DNA of 64,000 nucleotides from Ascarosepion bandense (GCA_037127315.1 JBBBDQ010000352.1:990001-1054000); one strand, 5' to 3'. Positions 42,754-54,431 are shown, counted from the first letter of the stretch. Made by a program: numbers and translations. Notes: a model not told the origin generated them from the letters alone.

Positions 42754-43796
42754 AAGAAATACATTTTTATAGAAAAGTCGCTGACCATGCATTTTTATAG
42801 CAAAATGACAATTAATACAACATTTAAATGTAAATTATTTTTTTTAAATTGCCAACAATACATTTTATCATCTACAATCTATGTATCTAAAAGATCTGTT
42901 TACTCTGAAATAATAAAATTATGTACAAAATTATGTACTTTCTGATCGAGAGATTTTAGGTTTTGAGAAACAAGGTGAAGTTATAGGGAACTGATTAATG
43001 TTTCTTTGATTTGGCCTTGTGTCATACTTAACTGGACTCTTTACAGATTACAAATTTTATCCATAATTATCATCATCAGAATTATCAGACGGTTTTCACC
43101 GTTATCAGAAGGTTGGTTGTAGGCAGATTGAAATATGTGGAATTGTGTGGAATAGTGTAAGAATAAAATATACATTTTTCATGTTAAAATAGAAATTTAT
43201 TAAAAGGAAAGAATAACACAAGTTGTAGAAGTTAATGTACAGTTCGAAACATTATTAAGAAGTTAAGGGTAGAGTTCGTGTTCAATGTTAAAGTTATGGG
43301 TATCAAGATCTGTAGAAAATGTTTATAGTAATTGTTGAAAGAGTATATGCGTACATACATATGTACGTATTCAGTCGGAATGTCTTTGGATAGTAAAAGG
43401 TATCAGCACATAAGAAAGAAGAAGAAAGAGAACAAGGTGCAACCTGACCTTATCTTCGAGTCAGTTTGAAGTTGAAGTTAGATTTTAGTTGTTTCGTCTA
43501 GCGGCTCTCATCTGACTCTGTTGACTGGTCACAGAATGTCCTTAAATAATTAAATCTGGTCATGTGACTGGCTCCAGCAAGCATTTTTGCATTTAGATGT
43601 GAAATAGCGTCATTATGAATTTTCTGTTTTTTAATCCAATCAGGATTCAGGATTTGCTTTTCACCCTGACTTGTGATTAGTTGTTTTAATCCATTTTTGC
43701 ACTTGTGCAATTTTTCTTTGAGCTTTTCCTAAATGTTTTTCGTCGTAGTCTGGGTTTTTCCAAAATGTTTTTAATTTTTAATTTCTTATCTGCCAC
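42754..43796. other. unassigned sequence, possible LTR-like segment
   Basis: The stretch 43144-43530 (TGTGTGGAATAGTGTAAGAATAAA... then GAGTCAGTTTGAAG) resembles the solo LTRs in layout, but no matching CA end plus target duplication could be found. No gene. Confidence 0.35.
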
Positions 43797-43890
43797 AAAG
43801 GAACCATCTCTTAACTGCTGCTGTTCACAGGTTACCCTTGATCTGGATTAATAGCACTTGTTCGGATCCTATCTAATGGCAAATATTGAA
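43797..43890 (+). repeat. repeat L, truncated
   Basis: AACCATCTCTTAACTGCTGC ... TAATAGCACTTGTTCGGATCC matches the central part of repeat L. Confidence 0.55.
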
Positions 43891-44400
43891 ACTTCAAATA
43901 AAAACTAAATGTTGTAAAAGTTTGGGAATAAATTTTTATTACAAAAATGAGCAGCAATGCAGTTTTACAGCAGTATGACCAGCAATACATTTTATTTGTA
44001 GTTGAAGTCATAAAATTGCATACAAAATATTTAAATTTCAGCATTCAGAGGTTGATCTGTCACAAAACAAAATCAACCAAACCAAATCAGTCTGTCCAGC
44101 AAACGCTTAAATGGGAATAAGAGATGCAAGTTAAGTGTATAATAAACAATATTTAAATTTCAAGTCTGTTTTGTTTTTAGAAAAAATATTAATCTGGTTT
44201 GAATTATATTTCTTTGTAAAGAAGCTTTTCTGAATTTCCTTGCAACAAATTTCACATTGTTCAGTCTTCAAAATAATATACTGGATCAAAAGCTTACAAT
44301 TAGATCAGTCATTATTATCAGGAACTGTCGTTGTTTTATTTTGTTTAGCAACCTATCGTTCTCTGTGGATTATTAAATGTAAAATATTTCACATGCAATT
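43891..44400. other. unassigned sequence
   Basis: No gene. Confidence 0.4.
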
Positions 44401-44409
44401 TTTTTTCCT

Positions 44410-45141
44410 ACTTTTTGAGACTTTTTGCAAATTAATTGAAATGAAACAAATAATTTCTTCCTAGGATCTTTCACATTTTCCCTGATCACATATACGTCAT
44501 CTCTTGGTGTTGTTTTTCTCTTCCGACCTCATTTTCCTTTACGTTTTTGAACTGAGATAGATAGATAGATAGATAGATAGAGAGAACCTTGTTCAAATTA
44601 ACTGAACTAAAACGGATAATTTCTTCCTAGGATCTTTCACACTTTACTTGATCATGTATACATCATCTCTTAGTGCTGTTTTCAACTCTGGCAGCATTTT
44701 CCTTTATGTTTTTGGACTGATGGATCCAATTTGTTTCTTTGCCTTGATGATACGACTGACAGTTGAGAGGCTGATACAAACAATATCTGTGATCTTTTTT
44801 TAGGCTTGCCAGTGTGTTCGTGCAGCATTACAATTTTTGTATGCTTCCTTGGAGTAACGTCCATCTCAAACAATGGCTGTAAGACACCTAATTGACAGTC
44901 AAGACAATAGCATCTGGGCTGGATAAAAATCTGATGCGATCATGGATGATGCAATATTTTTCAAGGCCAAACAAATAGATTTTAAAAATAGATTCATATT
45001 ACTGCACACAACTACAAATGACTTAATCTGAGTAAAAAATAGAAAGTGATTACGCCTTGTCACTCCAGTGGGTCAGAAAGTCATTGCATGGTAAAAGAAA
45101 AGAAACTAAAGCAGTTGTTTCAGTTAATTTGCACAAGAGTG
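44410..45141 (-). mobile_element. second Tc1-like element, N-terminal transposase fragment
   Basis: The right end reads (minus strand) TACACTCTTGTGCAAATTAA, with an inverted relative TTTGCAAATTAATTGAAATG near 44426. Minus-strand frame 44682-44873 gives MDVTPRKHTKIVMLHEHTGK and SASQLSVVS, the helix-turn-helix start of a Tc1 transposase; the rest is deleted. About 135 bases are duplicated at 44425-44560 and 44595-44720 around a (GATA)n tract. Distinct from family T. Confidence 0.62.
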
Positions 45142-45174
45142 TAATATTGGTTTTCAGTGATACAAGTCTTACTA

Positions 45175-45318
45175 ATTAACCCATAGCTGGGATAGAAGAG
45201 ATGGATTCATACGTTTCCAAAAGGTATTTGCTTTTAAGTAAATATTACAAACGTAACTGGAATTAGAAATTGGCTCTCCAATTAATGAGCCATTATCCAA
45301 TATGCCACCTGCACATCC
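45175..45318 (-). mobile_element. SINE-A, diverged and 3'-truncated
   Basis: Minus strand: GGATGTGCAGGTGGCATATT..., ATTGGAGAGCCAATTTCTAA and the body up to TAACCCATAGCTGGGA inverse. Confidence 0.55.
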
Positions 45319-45404
45319 AAACTTAAAGCACCTGGTATTCCCAAGCGGTCACTCATCAAAGTACTGACCAAGCTCTTTGTTGTTTAAATTTGGTGATTAT
45401 TGAA

Positions 45405-46100
45405 ATGTTTTTTTTTAATCATGTCACCCCAAGCAAGGCATTTCACAACCACTGTTGCACAGTGGGTTACATAGGGGAAAGTGATGAGAAAGATTGGTTG
45501 GGGGTTACATAGGAGAAAGTCATAGGAAATGTCAGAAGGAGGGTGATAGATGGGTAAGGATACCGAGGATGAGGGTTGCATGGATGGGAAGAGTGTTCGA
45601 GAGAATGGGTGTGAGCTAGTGTGTTAGGAGGTGTCTATTGACCTTACATTTAAACTCCTGGAGATTGTAGCTGTCGGGGAAGCAAGTATACAGAAGAGAA
45701 TTCCACAGGCGGGAAGTGCGAGAAAAGAAGCTGTCGGAGTAGAAATTGCAGTTACATCTTATCTGTTTCACTGTAAAAGAGTGGGACCTAGTTGCTAATC
45801 TAGTATCTCATGCAAATTCATACCTAGGGGGCACCAGTGATCTAAGTTCATCGGAGTAGAAGCTGTGAAAGTATTTATAGTAGAGGCACAAAGAAGGTAT
45901 GTTATGCCGGTGAGAGAGTGACTGCAACCGATCTGCCAAGTCGGTATCTATCACATTACAGATTCTTTATTGTATTTTGTCAAGAACCCCAAGGAGAATA
46001 GCAGGGGCACCTGACCAGATGTGGCAGCAGTATTCAATACATGGGCGGATGGTAGATTTATAGATGTACAGGATAGATTCAGGCGGGAAAATCCTTTTTG
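45405..46100 (-). mobile_element. LINE family J, 3' fragment (about 0.7 kb)
   Basis: The minus strand covers the block from GCCTGAATCTATCCTGTACA (Tyr-rich linker) through CHIWSGAPAILLGVLDKIQ, the DELRSLVPPR region, the LWNSLL/CLPDSYNLQEF region and the tail CTTGCTTGGGGTGACATGAT. Several frameshifts. It is the longest upstream extent among the J fragments, but catalytic motifs are absent. Confidence 0.75.
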
Positions 46101-46461
46101 TTTATGTTTTTATACGTTTGCTGTAAAACAGGTTTAATTGATTCTGTTTTATTCAGAAACTTTATCCCAATATTGGTTATTTTTCTTTTTCTTTCCAACC
46201 ACCTCTCAACACAGATTTCTTAAAATTCTGATACAATGCAGTACAGAACAAAATGTTTTTACTCTACAAAACAAATAAACACACATTCACACACACATAG
46301 ATGTGTGACATACTTGCATATATATCTTTACATGCATATTTGTGTGTCACACACACACACATACATTTCTATGTCCAAATATGCTGACATATACAAATCT
46401 TTGTGTACATATTAGTCTCTTGTATATGCACACAATATAGAAATGTATATATGAACATTAT
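46101..46461. other. unassigned sequence with (CA)n
   Basis: No gene. Confidence 0.4.
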
Positions 46462-46770
46462 GCATTGTGGTGCAGTGAGTATCGGCTCGGAACAAGAAAT
46501 CAGGGAGCCAAGTTCGAATTTCAGTTGAATTTTTTTGCATTCACTTATGCACAAATACACTTTGGAAAGGTAATAATCCATTTCTTTTCTACAGTTATAG
46601 GTTAAATAATAGGACAGATTGGGTTCTATAGCCTTGGCTGGCAACCAGTCTACTGCAGAAAGCAATGGCAACCTACTGCGGGATAATCTTCTGCCCAGTC
46701 AGTCATGTATATTTCAAGACATGATTGCCCAAAGCGTGTATCACGTATGGCACTTAACTGACTGACTGAA
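46462..46770 (+). mobile_element. SINE-A copy
   Basis: CATTGTGGTGCAGTGAGTAT (box A), AAGTTCGAATTTC (box B), full body and tail TTAACTGACTGACTG. Confidence 0.8.
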
Positions 46771-47224
46771 CATAACAGTTAAAAACATAATTAAAACTTC
46801 TACTGGGCATAAAGTGGGAGATCCGTTTCCTGTTGTTATGAAGTAACAAACTGATCCCCCACTAATTATATTTAATATAATAATGTAATATAATCTATCT
46901 CTTCTTCTTCCAGTTATGGGTTAAATAATAGGGCAGACTGGATTCTATAGCCTTAGCTGGTAACCAATCTACCACAGAAAGCAATGGCAAACTACTGCAG
47001 GATAATCTTTTGTCTAGTCAGTCATGTCTCTTTCTAGACATGATTGCCCTGAGTGTGTATTATGTATGGCACTGACTGACTGAATATAATAGTTGGAAAC
47101 AATTAAAACTTCTACTGGGCATAAAGTGGGGATCTGTTTTCTATTGTTATGAAGTAATAAACCAATCACCCATTAATTATACTTAGTATAATAATGTAAT
47201 ATAATCAATAGATTTCATTAAAAA
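46771..47224 (+). repeat. tandem duplication including a truncated SINE-A
   Basis: CTTCTACTGGGCATAAAGTG ... TAATGTAATATAATC occurs at 46799-46892 and again at 47108-47206. A 5'-truncated SINE-A (46893-47091) lies between. The period is about 310-315 bases, so the SINE 3' half plus flank has been duplicated. Confidence 0.7.
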
Positions 47225-47409
47225 TGATAGACAAGTTGTGATGGTTAAGTTTTTTATGTAATTTTTCATGTGATCTTATGATTTTCCTTCCCTGAGGACA
47301 CAAATTATATGAAAACTATCCAAATGATTTGTCTATCTGAGTGCTTTCTGCTATATTTTGAATTTTTAATGAAACCTGCAGAAAAGAGAGATTACTGCCC
47401 AAATATACA

Positions 47410-47444
<35 letters not shown>
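47225..47444 (+). mobile_element. Penelope-like 3' end with (TA)n tail
   Basis: AATGAAACCTGCAGAAAAG...GATTACTGCCCAAATATAC at about 47369-47407 matches the terminus of the coding PLE and runs into (TA)n at 47412-47444. Confidence 0.5.
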
Positions 47445-47455
<11 letters not shown>

Positions 47456-47641
47456 ATTGGGCATGTATAATGATAATGTACATGCTAAAAAGTTTGCCTC
47501 CTTCTACCGAGCGCCCATAGCTCAGAGGTAGAATCGTCGACTGATGCCAATTTGGTCGAGTTTCAATCCTGGGTAAAAAGCAATCGGATGTCTAACCGTA
47601 CTGACGAGCTGTTACACAGCAAAACAGATCTGTCTGCGGAT

Positions 47642-47645
<4 letters not shown>
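47445..47645 (+). mobile_element. SINE-H, monomeric copy
   Basis: Spacer GGGCATGTATAATGATAATG, then head CCATAGCTCAGAGGTAGAAT (box A) and GAGTTTCAATCCTGGGT (box B), hammerhead segment, and (TA)n tail at 47643-47679. Confidence 0.78.
47590..47644 (+). ncRNA. hammerhead ribozyme-like (copy H6, core mutated)
   Basis: CTGACGA is allowed (position 7 is free), stem II GCTGT/ACAGC is intact and GTC is present, but GAAA is AAAA (G12 lost). Predicted inactive; the same G12 change as H1 and H5. Confidence 0.68.
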
Positions 47646-47681
<36 letters not shown>

Positions 47682-47728
47682 GTAGTTATCAATGCATCTA
47701 CATATCTTTGTGTGAACATTTATGTCTT

Positions 47729-47766
<38 letters not shown>

Positions 47767-48274
47767 GCATGTATGCACAAATATAGCAACATATATATCA
47801 TTTGTCACTACCTCTATCACACACACACACACACATATATATGTATATATATATAGACATGTAAATATCAACATACCTACATATATATATTTTTGTGCAT
47901 TTTTGTCTCACACACATGTATGCATACATGTATATACAAACATTTTTACATGTATATTTTTGTCACTATTACACACACACACACTCACATACACATATAT
48001 ACATATAGATAGATATAGTTGTGTATTTGGGTAGTAGTCTATTTTTTATACAGGTTTTATTGAAGGTGATTGACATGACTCAGCAGTTAAGTTTTTAATC
48101 AATTTTTCTTGCAGGTCTATATGAACATACCTATATATATATATATATATCTGTGAGCATTTGTGTCTCACACACATATGTGCATACATGTATGTATGAA
48201 TATATTCCCACACATACAGATATATGTTAAAAAGTTCATTAGATAGGTTACACTATGTTTCCCTCTGCACTCCA
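47646..48274. repeat. (TA)n/(CA)n-rich microsatellite region
   Basis: Alternating TA, CA and CATG-rich runs. The 160-codon frame here is composed of Tyr-Ile and Thr-His repeats and is not a gene. Confidence 0.8.
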
Positions 48275-48605
48275 CTTTTTTTTTCTTTTTTTTTTTTTTT
48301 AATCATATCACTCCAAGCAAGGCGGTAACGCCACTGATGCACAGGGGGCTACGTAAGAGTAAGATTGGAAAAGAGAAAAACGAAAACCACATCCTAAACA
48401 GGGAACAAGGGATGAGCCTCTACACCTGTTCAATAGACGTGGGTGAAGTGTGAGCAGGGTGATAGTTTAGTCTATCTACTCCAATTGAGAAAAAAAAAAA
48501 GAGTAAAAGAATAGAAAGAGAAAACCGAATGCCACATCCTAAATAGGGAACAAGGGATGAGCCTCTACACCTGTACAATAGACATGGGTGGAGTGTGAAC
48601 TCGGC
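48275..48605 (-). mobile_element. family G element, two units
   Basis: Minus strand: TCAATTGGAGTAGATAGACT, CACTTCACCCACGTCTATTG, and the tail with ACGTAGCCCCCTGTGCATC and CTTGCTTGGAGTGATATGAT plus poly(A). Confidence 0.65.
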
Positions 48606-48711
48606 GGTACTTCAATATATCACTGTCACACGTAGTGCACACCCATGTATAAACATATTTAGAAATATGCATACTAGGCAGTTGTGTTTCTCACATGCAT
48701 TTAGAGATACT

Positions 48712-49175
48712 AGGTATGACAGTAAACTGCATCTGGCTGCAAGGCCTCTGATTGGGAAGTTGTGAGGAACATGGATCCACCTCTTAATTGCTGCTGTTCC
48801 CACATTCACCCTGACCCAGAGTGGTAGCACCTTTTAGGGTCCTAGCTATGAGCAAATATTTAACCACCAAATGGGAGTCAAAACACAATGAAAGTATAAA
48901 AATAGACATTTATAGAAATATATACATTTTTGAAGAAAGAAAAAAATTGTCATAATACATTTTTGAAGAAAAAAAGAATATTACCATTTTTGAATACTAA
49001 ACTAGAAGACATCTTCAGTTTTCTAAAATAAAACCAAAAATAACTTTTTCATCAAAATCTGACTAAATAAACCTTCTCACTATAACTAAACATTAAAAAA
49101 AATACTTTAAAACCCCTACCTTCTGGCATTAAATAACCTCAATGCCATTAAACAAAACTGAAACACATGCATATA
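48712..49175 (+). repeat. repeat L with A-rich tail
   Basis: GACAGTAAACTGCATCTGGC ... CCACCTCTTAATTGCTGC ... GGTAGCACCTTTTAGGG; followed to 49175 by ATACATTTTTGAAG-type A-rich sequence as at 9.3 kb. Confidence 0.6.
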
Positions 49176-49605
49176 CAGGGTGTGATGGACGAATTGTCAT
49201 CTAGATTAAGCAAAAATTGAAAATAACACTGACATCTCATTTTAAAAGATATATTTACCAAATTTACACAAAAATATCTTCAAATTCTTATAAGTAAATT
49301 CATCCAATAAAATTGCCATTTCAACCACAGCTTCCAGACAACTTCAAAATCTTTTGCAACTTTTCTGGATGGTCTCTTTCTTTAAGTTGGTAAATGCTTC
49401 CACAGTGTTTGTCTTCTGTTTATCTTTGATGTTACAAGGAATTTTGTTGGTCTCTCACTCAACTGTGCCCTATATATAATAATCAAGAGATTGCAACCTG
49501 GGGAGTTAGATGGCCAGATGTAAGGAGTGATGTGGCTGCAGAAATTGTCTAAGAGCCATGACTGGGTTCCCCTGCTTATGTGGCATCATAAACTTAATCT
49601 CACTG
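49176..49605 (-). mobile_element. Tc1-like element (family T), truncated
   Basis: Plus-strand left end CAGGGTGTGATGGACGAATT at 49176, then TCATCTAGATTAAGCAAAAA and the minus-strand transposase C-terminal part up to about 49600, where similarity stops. Confidence 0.7.
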
Positions 49606-49768
49606 TTTTTAGAAATGAGATACTCTATTATGGTGTAACACAAAGCAGGCTCTTTTGAGTGGCAGCAGTTAATTTATTGTGTTGTCATAACAATAAAATA
49701 TTTAATTACTAAATAATGAGATCAGTTTGCTTCACTGATAAATATAAAATCATATTCAGTTGTATATA

Positions 49769-50741
49769 CAGAACACGATGGATAAATTGTCATCTAAATT
49801 ACACAATAATGAAAATCTCACTGACATCTTATTTTAACAAAATTGCACAAAAATATCTTGAAATGCTAAAGAGTAAATTTATTCAATAAAATCACCATTG
49901 GCATCAACCAATGCTTCCAGACAACTTCAGAATCTATTGCAACTCTTCTGGATGGTCTCTTTCTTTAAGTTGGTAAATGCTTCCACAGTGTTTGTCTTCT
50001 GTTTATCTTTGATGTTACAAGGAGTTTTGTTGGACTCTGGCTGAACTGCACCCCACACATATTAATGAAAGGTGTTGCAGTCTGGGGAGTTACGTGGCCA
50101 GATGTGAGGGGTGATGTGGGTGCAGAAATTGTTTGACATCCTGTTATGTTGTGAGTAAGAATAAATAACTCAACAACAGGAATAGGTTAATCGTTGTATT
50201 CCGTGAAAATAGTATTTACAAAGGTTATTAGTATCCAATACAAGAAATAAAGGTTAATCATCTCAACCGTCGTAAGACGTAGTATGAGCAATGGGTACTT
50301 CCGGGTCGTCACCGGAAGTCTACGACTGACTTGTCGATCGGCTGCTTGGCACACTCTCTACCTACGTAGATGCCATCATTACTTTACATAGTAATGGAAT
50401 AGTCCATTATAGCCGAATAGGCACGGGCGTCCCAACACATCCATGACAAAGTTTTCCTGTTTACCAGACATAGATCCTATATCTGGCATCAGAACTCTGC
50501 AGCACAAGCATGAGGTTATGAGATTCACCAACTTCAGCAAGGAGACTGTCCAGAAGATATTTTGGAGAGTCGTCCGGAGGCCGTTGTTGAAGTCAATGGT
50601 GTTTTTATTGAATAAATTTACTGTTTAACATTTCAAGATATTTTTGTGTAATTTTGGTAAATGTATCTATTAAAATGTGATGTCAGTGTTATTTTCATTT
50701 TTGTATAATTTTGATGATGATTCATCCATTGTACCCTGTGT
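49769..50741. mobile_element. family T: two 3' halves joined head to head
   Basis: Left half 49769 to about 50475 is minus-oriented; right half about 50476-50741 is plus-oriented (LQHKHEVMRFTNFSKETVQK, then AATAAATTTACTG). Both outer ends are the same terminus (CAGAACACGATGG at 49769; the inverse of CAGGGTACAATGGATG at 50741). A solo LTR (50142-50437) interrupts the left half; removing it restores GACATCCATGACAAAGTTTTCC as in the copy at 1.85 kb. Confidence 0.72.
50142..50437. mobile_element. solo LTR with 5-bp target duplication
   Basis: Starts TGTTATGTTGTG, ends GGGCGTCCCAACA; CATCC at 50137-50141 is repeated at 50438-50442. 296 bp. Shares the start, the inner CTTCCGG...CCGGAAGTC palindrome and the end with the LTR at 27084-27426. 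Removing it together with one CATCC restores the interrupted family T sequence, which proves the insertion. Confidence 0.88.
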
Positions 50742-51260
50742 GTGTGTGTGTGCATATATATATATATATATATTTTCATGCATATTTGTGTCTTTCAAAC
50801 ACATGTAAACAGACATATATATTTATATATGTATGAACATACCTACAAATATATTTTTGTATATTTGTCTAAGAGACACATATATAATTGTAAGAATATT
50901 TATCTCTATCTCTCTTATACAAACACACACACACACACATGGACATACCTTGATATAGTTGCTTGCTTTGTGATTTATGGATCTGATTGTATGGATATCC
51001 AATGTATTGATTTCAAATGCCATCATTGAATCTTTCGAATGACACACAAAAAAGTTAACCAAATCTTAAATATCGTGGGAATTGCTTAGGAAAAACAATT
51101 TTTCAAAAGTCAATGAAATATTTGGTCTGGTTTTGTCTATAAGATCTCTGCTCCAAAATTTACGATTCTTTTGGGAAAGTAACAAGATTTTTATTCCTGT
51201 CCTCTTCATACAGATATTGGAAAGCATCTAACTTATGCCCTATATTCACAACTTTTTAGT

Positions 51261-51338
<78 letters not shown>

Positions 51339-51960
51339 CAAATAAGTTTTGTTAAATTCAACTGACAAAGTTTGTTTAATTCTTTATTATAGTTAAGACT
51401 GGCTCAAGGTGCTGGTAACTTGGAAAGTCACCCAGGGTGCCATCATGCTGTCATGTCTTGTGTTTGGGATCTTGCAAAAGCTTATAAAAACTTACTTGTG
51501 GTCATTCATGACTCAACACAAGAATTCTTTGGTTATTTTGTCAATAGAAAATAAATCTTGTAAAAAAAGATAGATGTAGAAAGCATCTTGAAAAGATTTA
51601 CAAATCTAAATCCTAGAAAAAATATTTTAGGTTGGATAATGAATGTTTTCTTTAGCTTTTATGACGTTGTATATTGTAATAAAGTCGTTATACAATATTT
51701 TCAGTTTTTCTCTTTGTGAAAATTTTAAAAATTATACTTTTAAGAGTGTCACAGCAACTTCTGGGCTATCACTGATTATATTTTTCAATTTCAAACGTGT
51801 ATCCAAATCAAAATTATGAATTGACTGTCTCAATTTCTTGTTTTCTTCTGTTTTTGTTCAAGTGTCTCAGTCATTATCAAAAACTGGGTGTTGTCAATGT
51901 GACAGACAAGATTTTGTTGGCTACATCCTTCTAAATTTTTTTTTTTTTTTGGTGGGTTGG
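50742..51960. other. unassigned sequence with microsatellites
   Basis: (GT)n(TA)n at 50737-50772 and (CA)n(TA)n at about 51267-51333. No gene. Confidence 0.4.
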
Positions 51961-51964
51961 TGGA

Positions 51965-53165
51965 TACTGGCATATGCTCTCTGAAAGGGCAATACAAATG
52001 AAGAACTTGTACCTATGTTTTATTGATTATGCAAAGGCGTTTGAAAAAATACGCCACAATGAATTGATGGAGATGCTTGGCAGCCTCGACACATTTGGGA
52101 AACACCTAAGGGTAATCAAGAATCTTTACTGGCAGCAAACTGCCTGCATACGGACAGGTAACGAATTCAGCGGATATACAAAGATAGAAAGGGGGCATAA
52201 GACAAGGATGCGTCTTTTCACCGGATTTGTTCAACTTGTACCGTGAAACTATTCTGAGAACACTAGACATCATACCAGGATTTGTCATCGGAGGCCACAA
52301 TTTAAACAATATACGGTAAGCAGATGATAAAGTGCTGATAGCAGACACAGAAAGGAAACTACAAGACCTCCTACAGAAGGTAACTGAAGAGAGTGACCAA
52401 AAAGGACTGCAAATAAACTGCAAGAAAACCAAATACATGGTCATCAGCAAAAAGGGCAGCCCAAAAGCCAAATACAGGTGGGGGTTAAATGAAAATAAGC
52501 AGGTACAACAATTTAAATGCCAGGAAAGTGTTATAACAGAAGACGGAAAGTGCAACACAGAGATCTGAAGGCAAATTTACATGGCGAAGGAAGCATTCTA
52601 GAAGTTTGTTAAGAAACAGGACAGTTTCCCTAGAAACAAAGAAGAGAATACTGGATTGCTATGTGATGTCAGTTTTTCAATATGGCAGTGAATATTGAAC
52701 AATATCTTCGAAGACGAAGGAAAAACTTGAAGCAGCTGAAATGTAGTTCTACAGAAGGATGCTGCAAATATCATGGATAGAGCATGTGATTAATGAAGAG
52801 GTTTTGGAAAGGATGGGAATGAAAAGGAAATTAATGCTGAGCATCATGAAGAGACAGCTAAAGTTCCTGGGACATGCAATGAGGAAGGACTGCTTGAAGA
52901 ACCTGATACTAACAGGCCAGATAGAGGGAAAAAAAAAGACAAGAGAAAGGAGCAGATAACATATTTGAAAGACCTGATCAGGTGGATGACGGAATGAGGG
53001 TTGTGTGGTTTGACAAGAGAAAGCGTGCTAAGAGCCACAAGGGAGAGGGAGATGTGGAAAGCCATGATCGCCTACATCCTGAAGGGACAGGGCACATAGA
53101 AGATATATGCCAACTGTTTATAAGAAATTATAATGTGGATATAAAGTGGGGGATCAATTCTATAT
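51965..53165 (+). pseudogene. LINE family R reverse transcriptase pseudogene
   Basis: The longest family R copy. 51974-52246 encodes NLYLCFIDYAKAFEKIRHNE (RT motif A region); a frameshift follows at GGHKTRM, where GIRQGC is expected (motif B). The YADD box is at 52317-52328, but its Tyr codon is TAA, so the catalytic motif reads stop-ADD. 52332-52568 gives the SINCKKT-like QINCKKTKYMVISKKG block. 52600-53090 encodes LDCYVMSVFQYGSEY, WFYRRMLQISWIEHV, KRQLKFLGHAMRKDCLKNLI and the basic end. The 3' end GATCGCCTACATCCTGAAGG then GGGCACATAGAAG is at 53064-53105. An APE-type non-LTR element; clade not determined. Confidence 0.82.
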
Positions 53166-53237
53166 TATAATCAATATATAAAATGATCCTCATTTTGTGG
53201 CCATGCTAGTTTCTATACATTTATATTCTAGATTTAT

Positions 53238-53390
53238 GGGCCTGGGCAGGTGGATGACAGAATGGAGGTTGCATGGTGTAACAGGAGAAAGCATACAAAG
53301 AGTTACCAAGGATAGGGAGATGTGGAAAGTCATGATCGCCTACGTCCTGAAGGGACAGGGCACATAAAAGAGGAAGAAGAAGAACTGACA
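53238..53390 (+). mobile_element. LINE family R, second 3' end
   Basis: GGCAGGTGGATGACAGAATG to ATGATCGCCTACGTCCTGAA and GGGCACATAAAAGAGGAAGA: the last ~150 bases of family R with its GAA-rich tail, in the same orientation 130 bases downstream of the larger copy. Confidence 0.7.
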
Positions 53391-53691
53391 TTCAAATCAT
53401 TTTGTGTAAAATGATTACATGCAGCTGGAGAATATGAAAAAATGTATCAAATATTTAAATGTATTATTTTCACTTTTTTATGAGGAGTTCCTGAAGTTTC
53501 TCTGTCTACTATCAACATTGTGTAATTTGCATATTGTTAAGATTGTAGGTGTCAATAATGAATCCTGCAAGGACTTCTAATTCTCTCAGAATCAGCTCAC
53601 TGTATAAGTTAAATAAATCTGATGAGAGGACATCTTTGTTTTAAACCAATTTCAATTTTTGTGTAGTTACTGAATTCAATTTTAGTTTATA
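53391..53691. other. unassigned sequence
   Basis: No recognised element. Confidence 0.35.
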
Positions 53692-54054
53692 CTAGCAGTA
53701 TAGCCCGGCATTGCTCAGGTGTAATGAAAGCTTTAAAACTATTCCATGGTCCTGGCATGAAAGACTAAAAAGCAATACTTGTTTCCAGTTAAAGCAAAAC
53801 CTTAGACTAAAAGAAAAATAAATGGATGTAAGTCAAATTTTGATTTCCTGGTATCGATATCAAATAAGTATTTTTCATCGTAAACTGAATTTTGAAGGCT
53901 AAATAAGTCCTCTGAATAAATGGTATCATGGCTGAGACTAAGAACTGCAATTATATCTACTTAGAGCCAAACCCGAAGCAAAAACTAAAATAAAAGGGCT
54001 GAAGAAAATACAGACATACAGGCAGATAAACGGACACACACACAAACATTTTGC

Positions 54055-54085
<31 letters not shown>

Positions 54086-54396
54086 TATCGATTTTCTGTA
54101 CTATTGTAAGAACTGCAACCTTGAAACTTCTGAATATTGTTTCTTATGTCTTTGTCTATGAGTGTATGAAATTTGATTAAATTGGACCACTCCTTCTATA
54201 ACCCAATTGTTTCGATTTTCGATATTCATTGGGGGTACCTTGACACAAAACTTAGCTAAGAATACTCGCAGACACTTATAGTACAACTGTGTAAATTTTC
54301 AAGAAAATCGGTTCAGCCGTTTCGGAGTCTATAGGTAACGGACAGATACACACACACACACACAGAGAAAGTTCCATTTATATAAATAAATTTAGA
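53692..54396 (-). mobile_element. Helitron-like non-autonomous element
   Basis: Plus strand begins CTAGCAGTATAGCCCGGCAT after A and ends AATAAATTTAGA before T, i.e. TC...CTAG on the minus strand, with the GCCCGGCATTGCTCAGG hairpin region and an internal (TA)n at 54057-54085. Confidence 0.62.
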
Positions 54397-54431
54397 TACA
54401 AGTAGTTTGCTGTCAGGTGTTGGATTATTCT

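Noticed and set aside
43144..43530. A fourth solo LTR
   Set aside because: The layout is suggestive, but no TG...CA ends with matching 5-base duplications could be found.
47552..48034. 160-codon open frame
   Set aside because: It consists mainly of Tyr-Ile and Thr-His repeats from TA and CA microsatellites; it also overlaps the hammerhead element.
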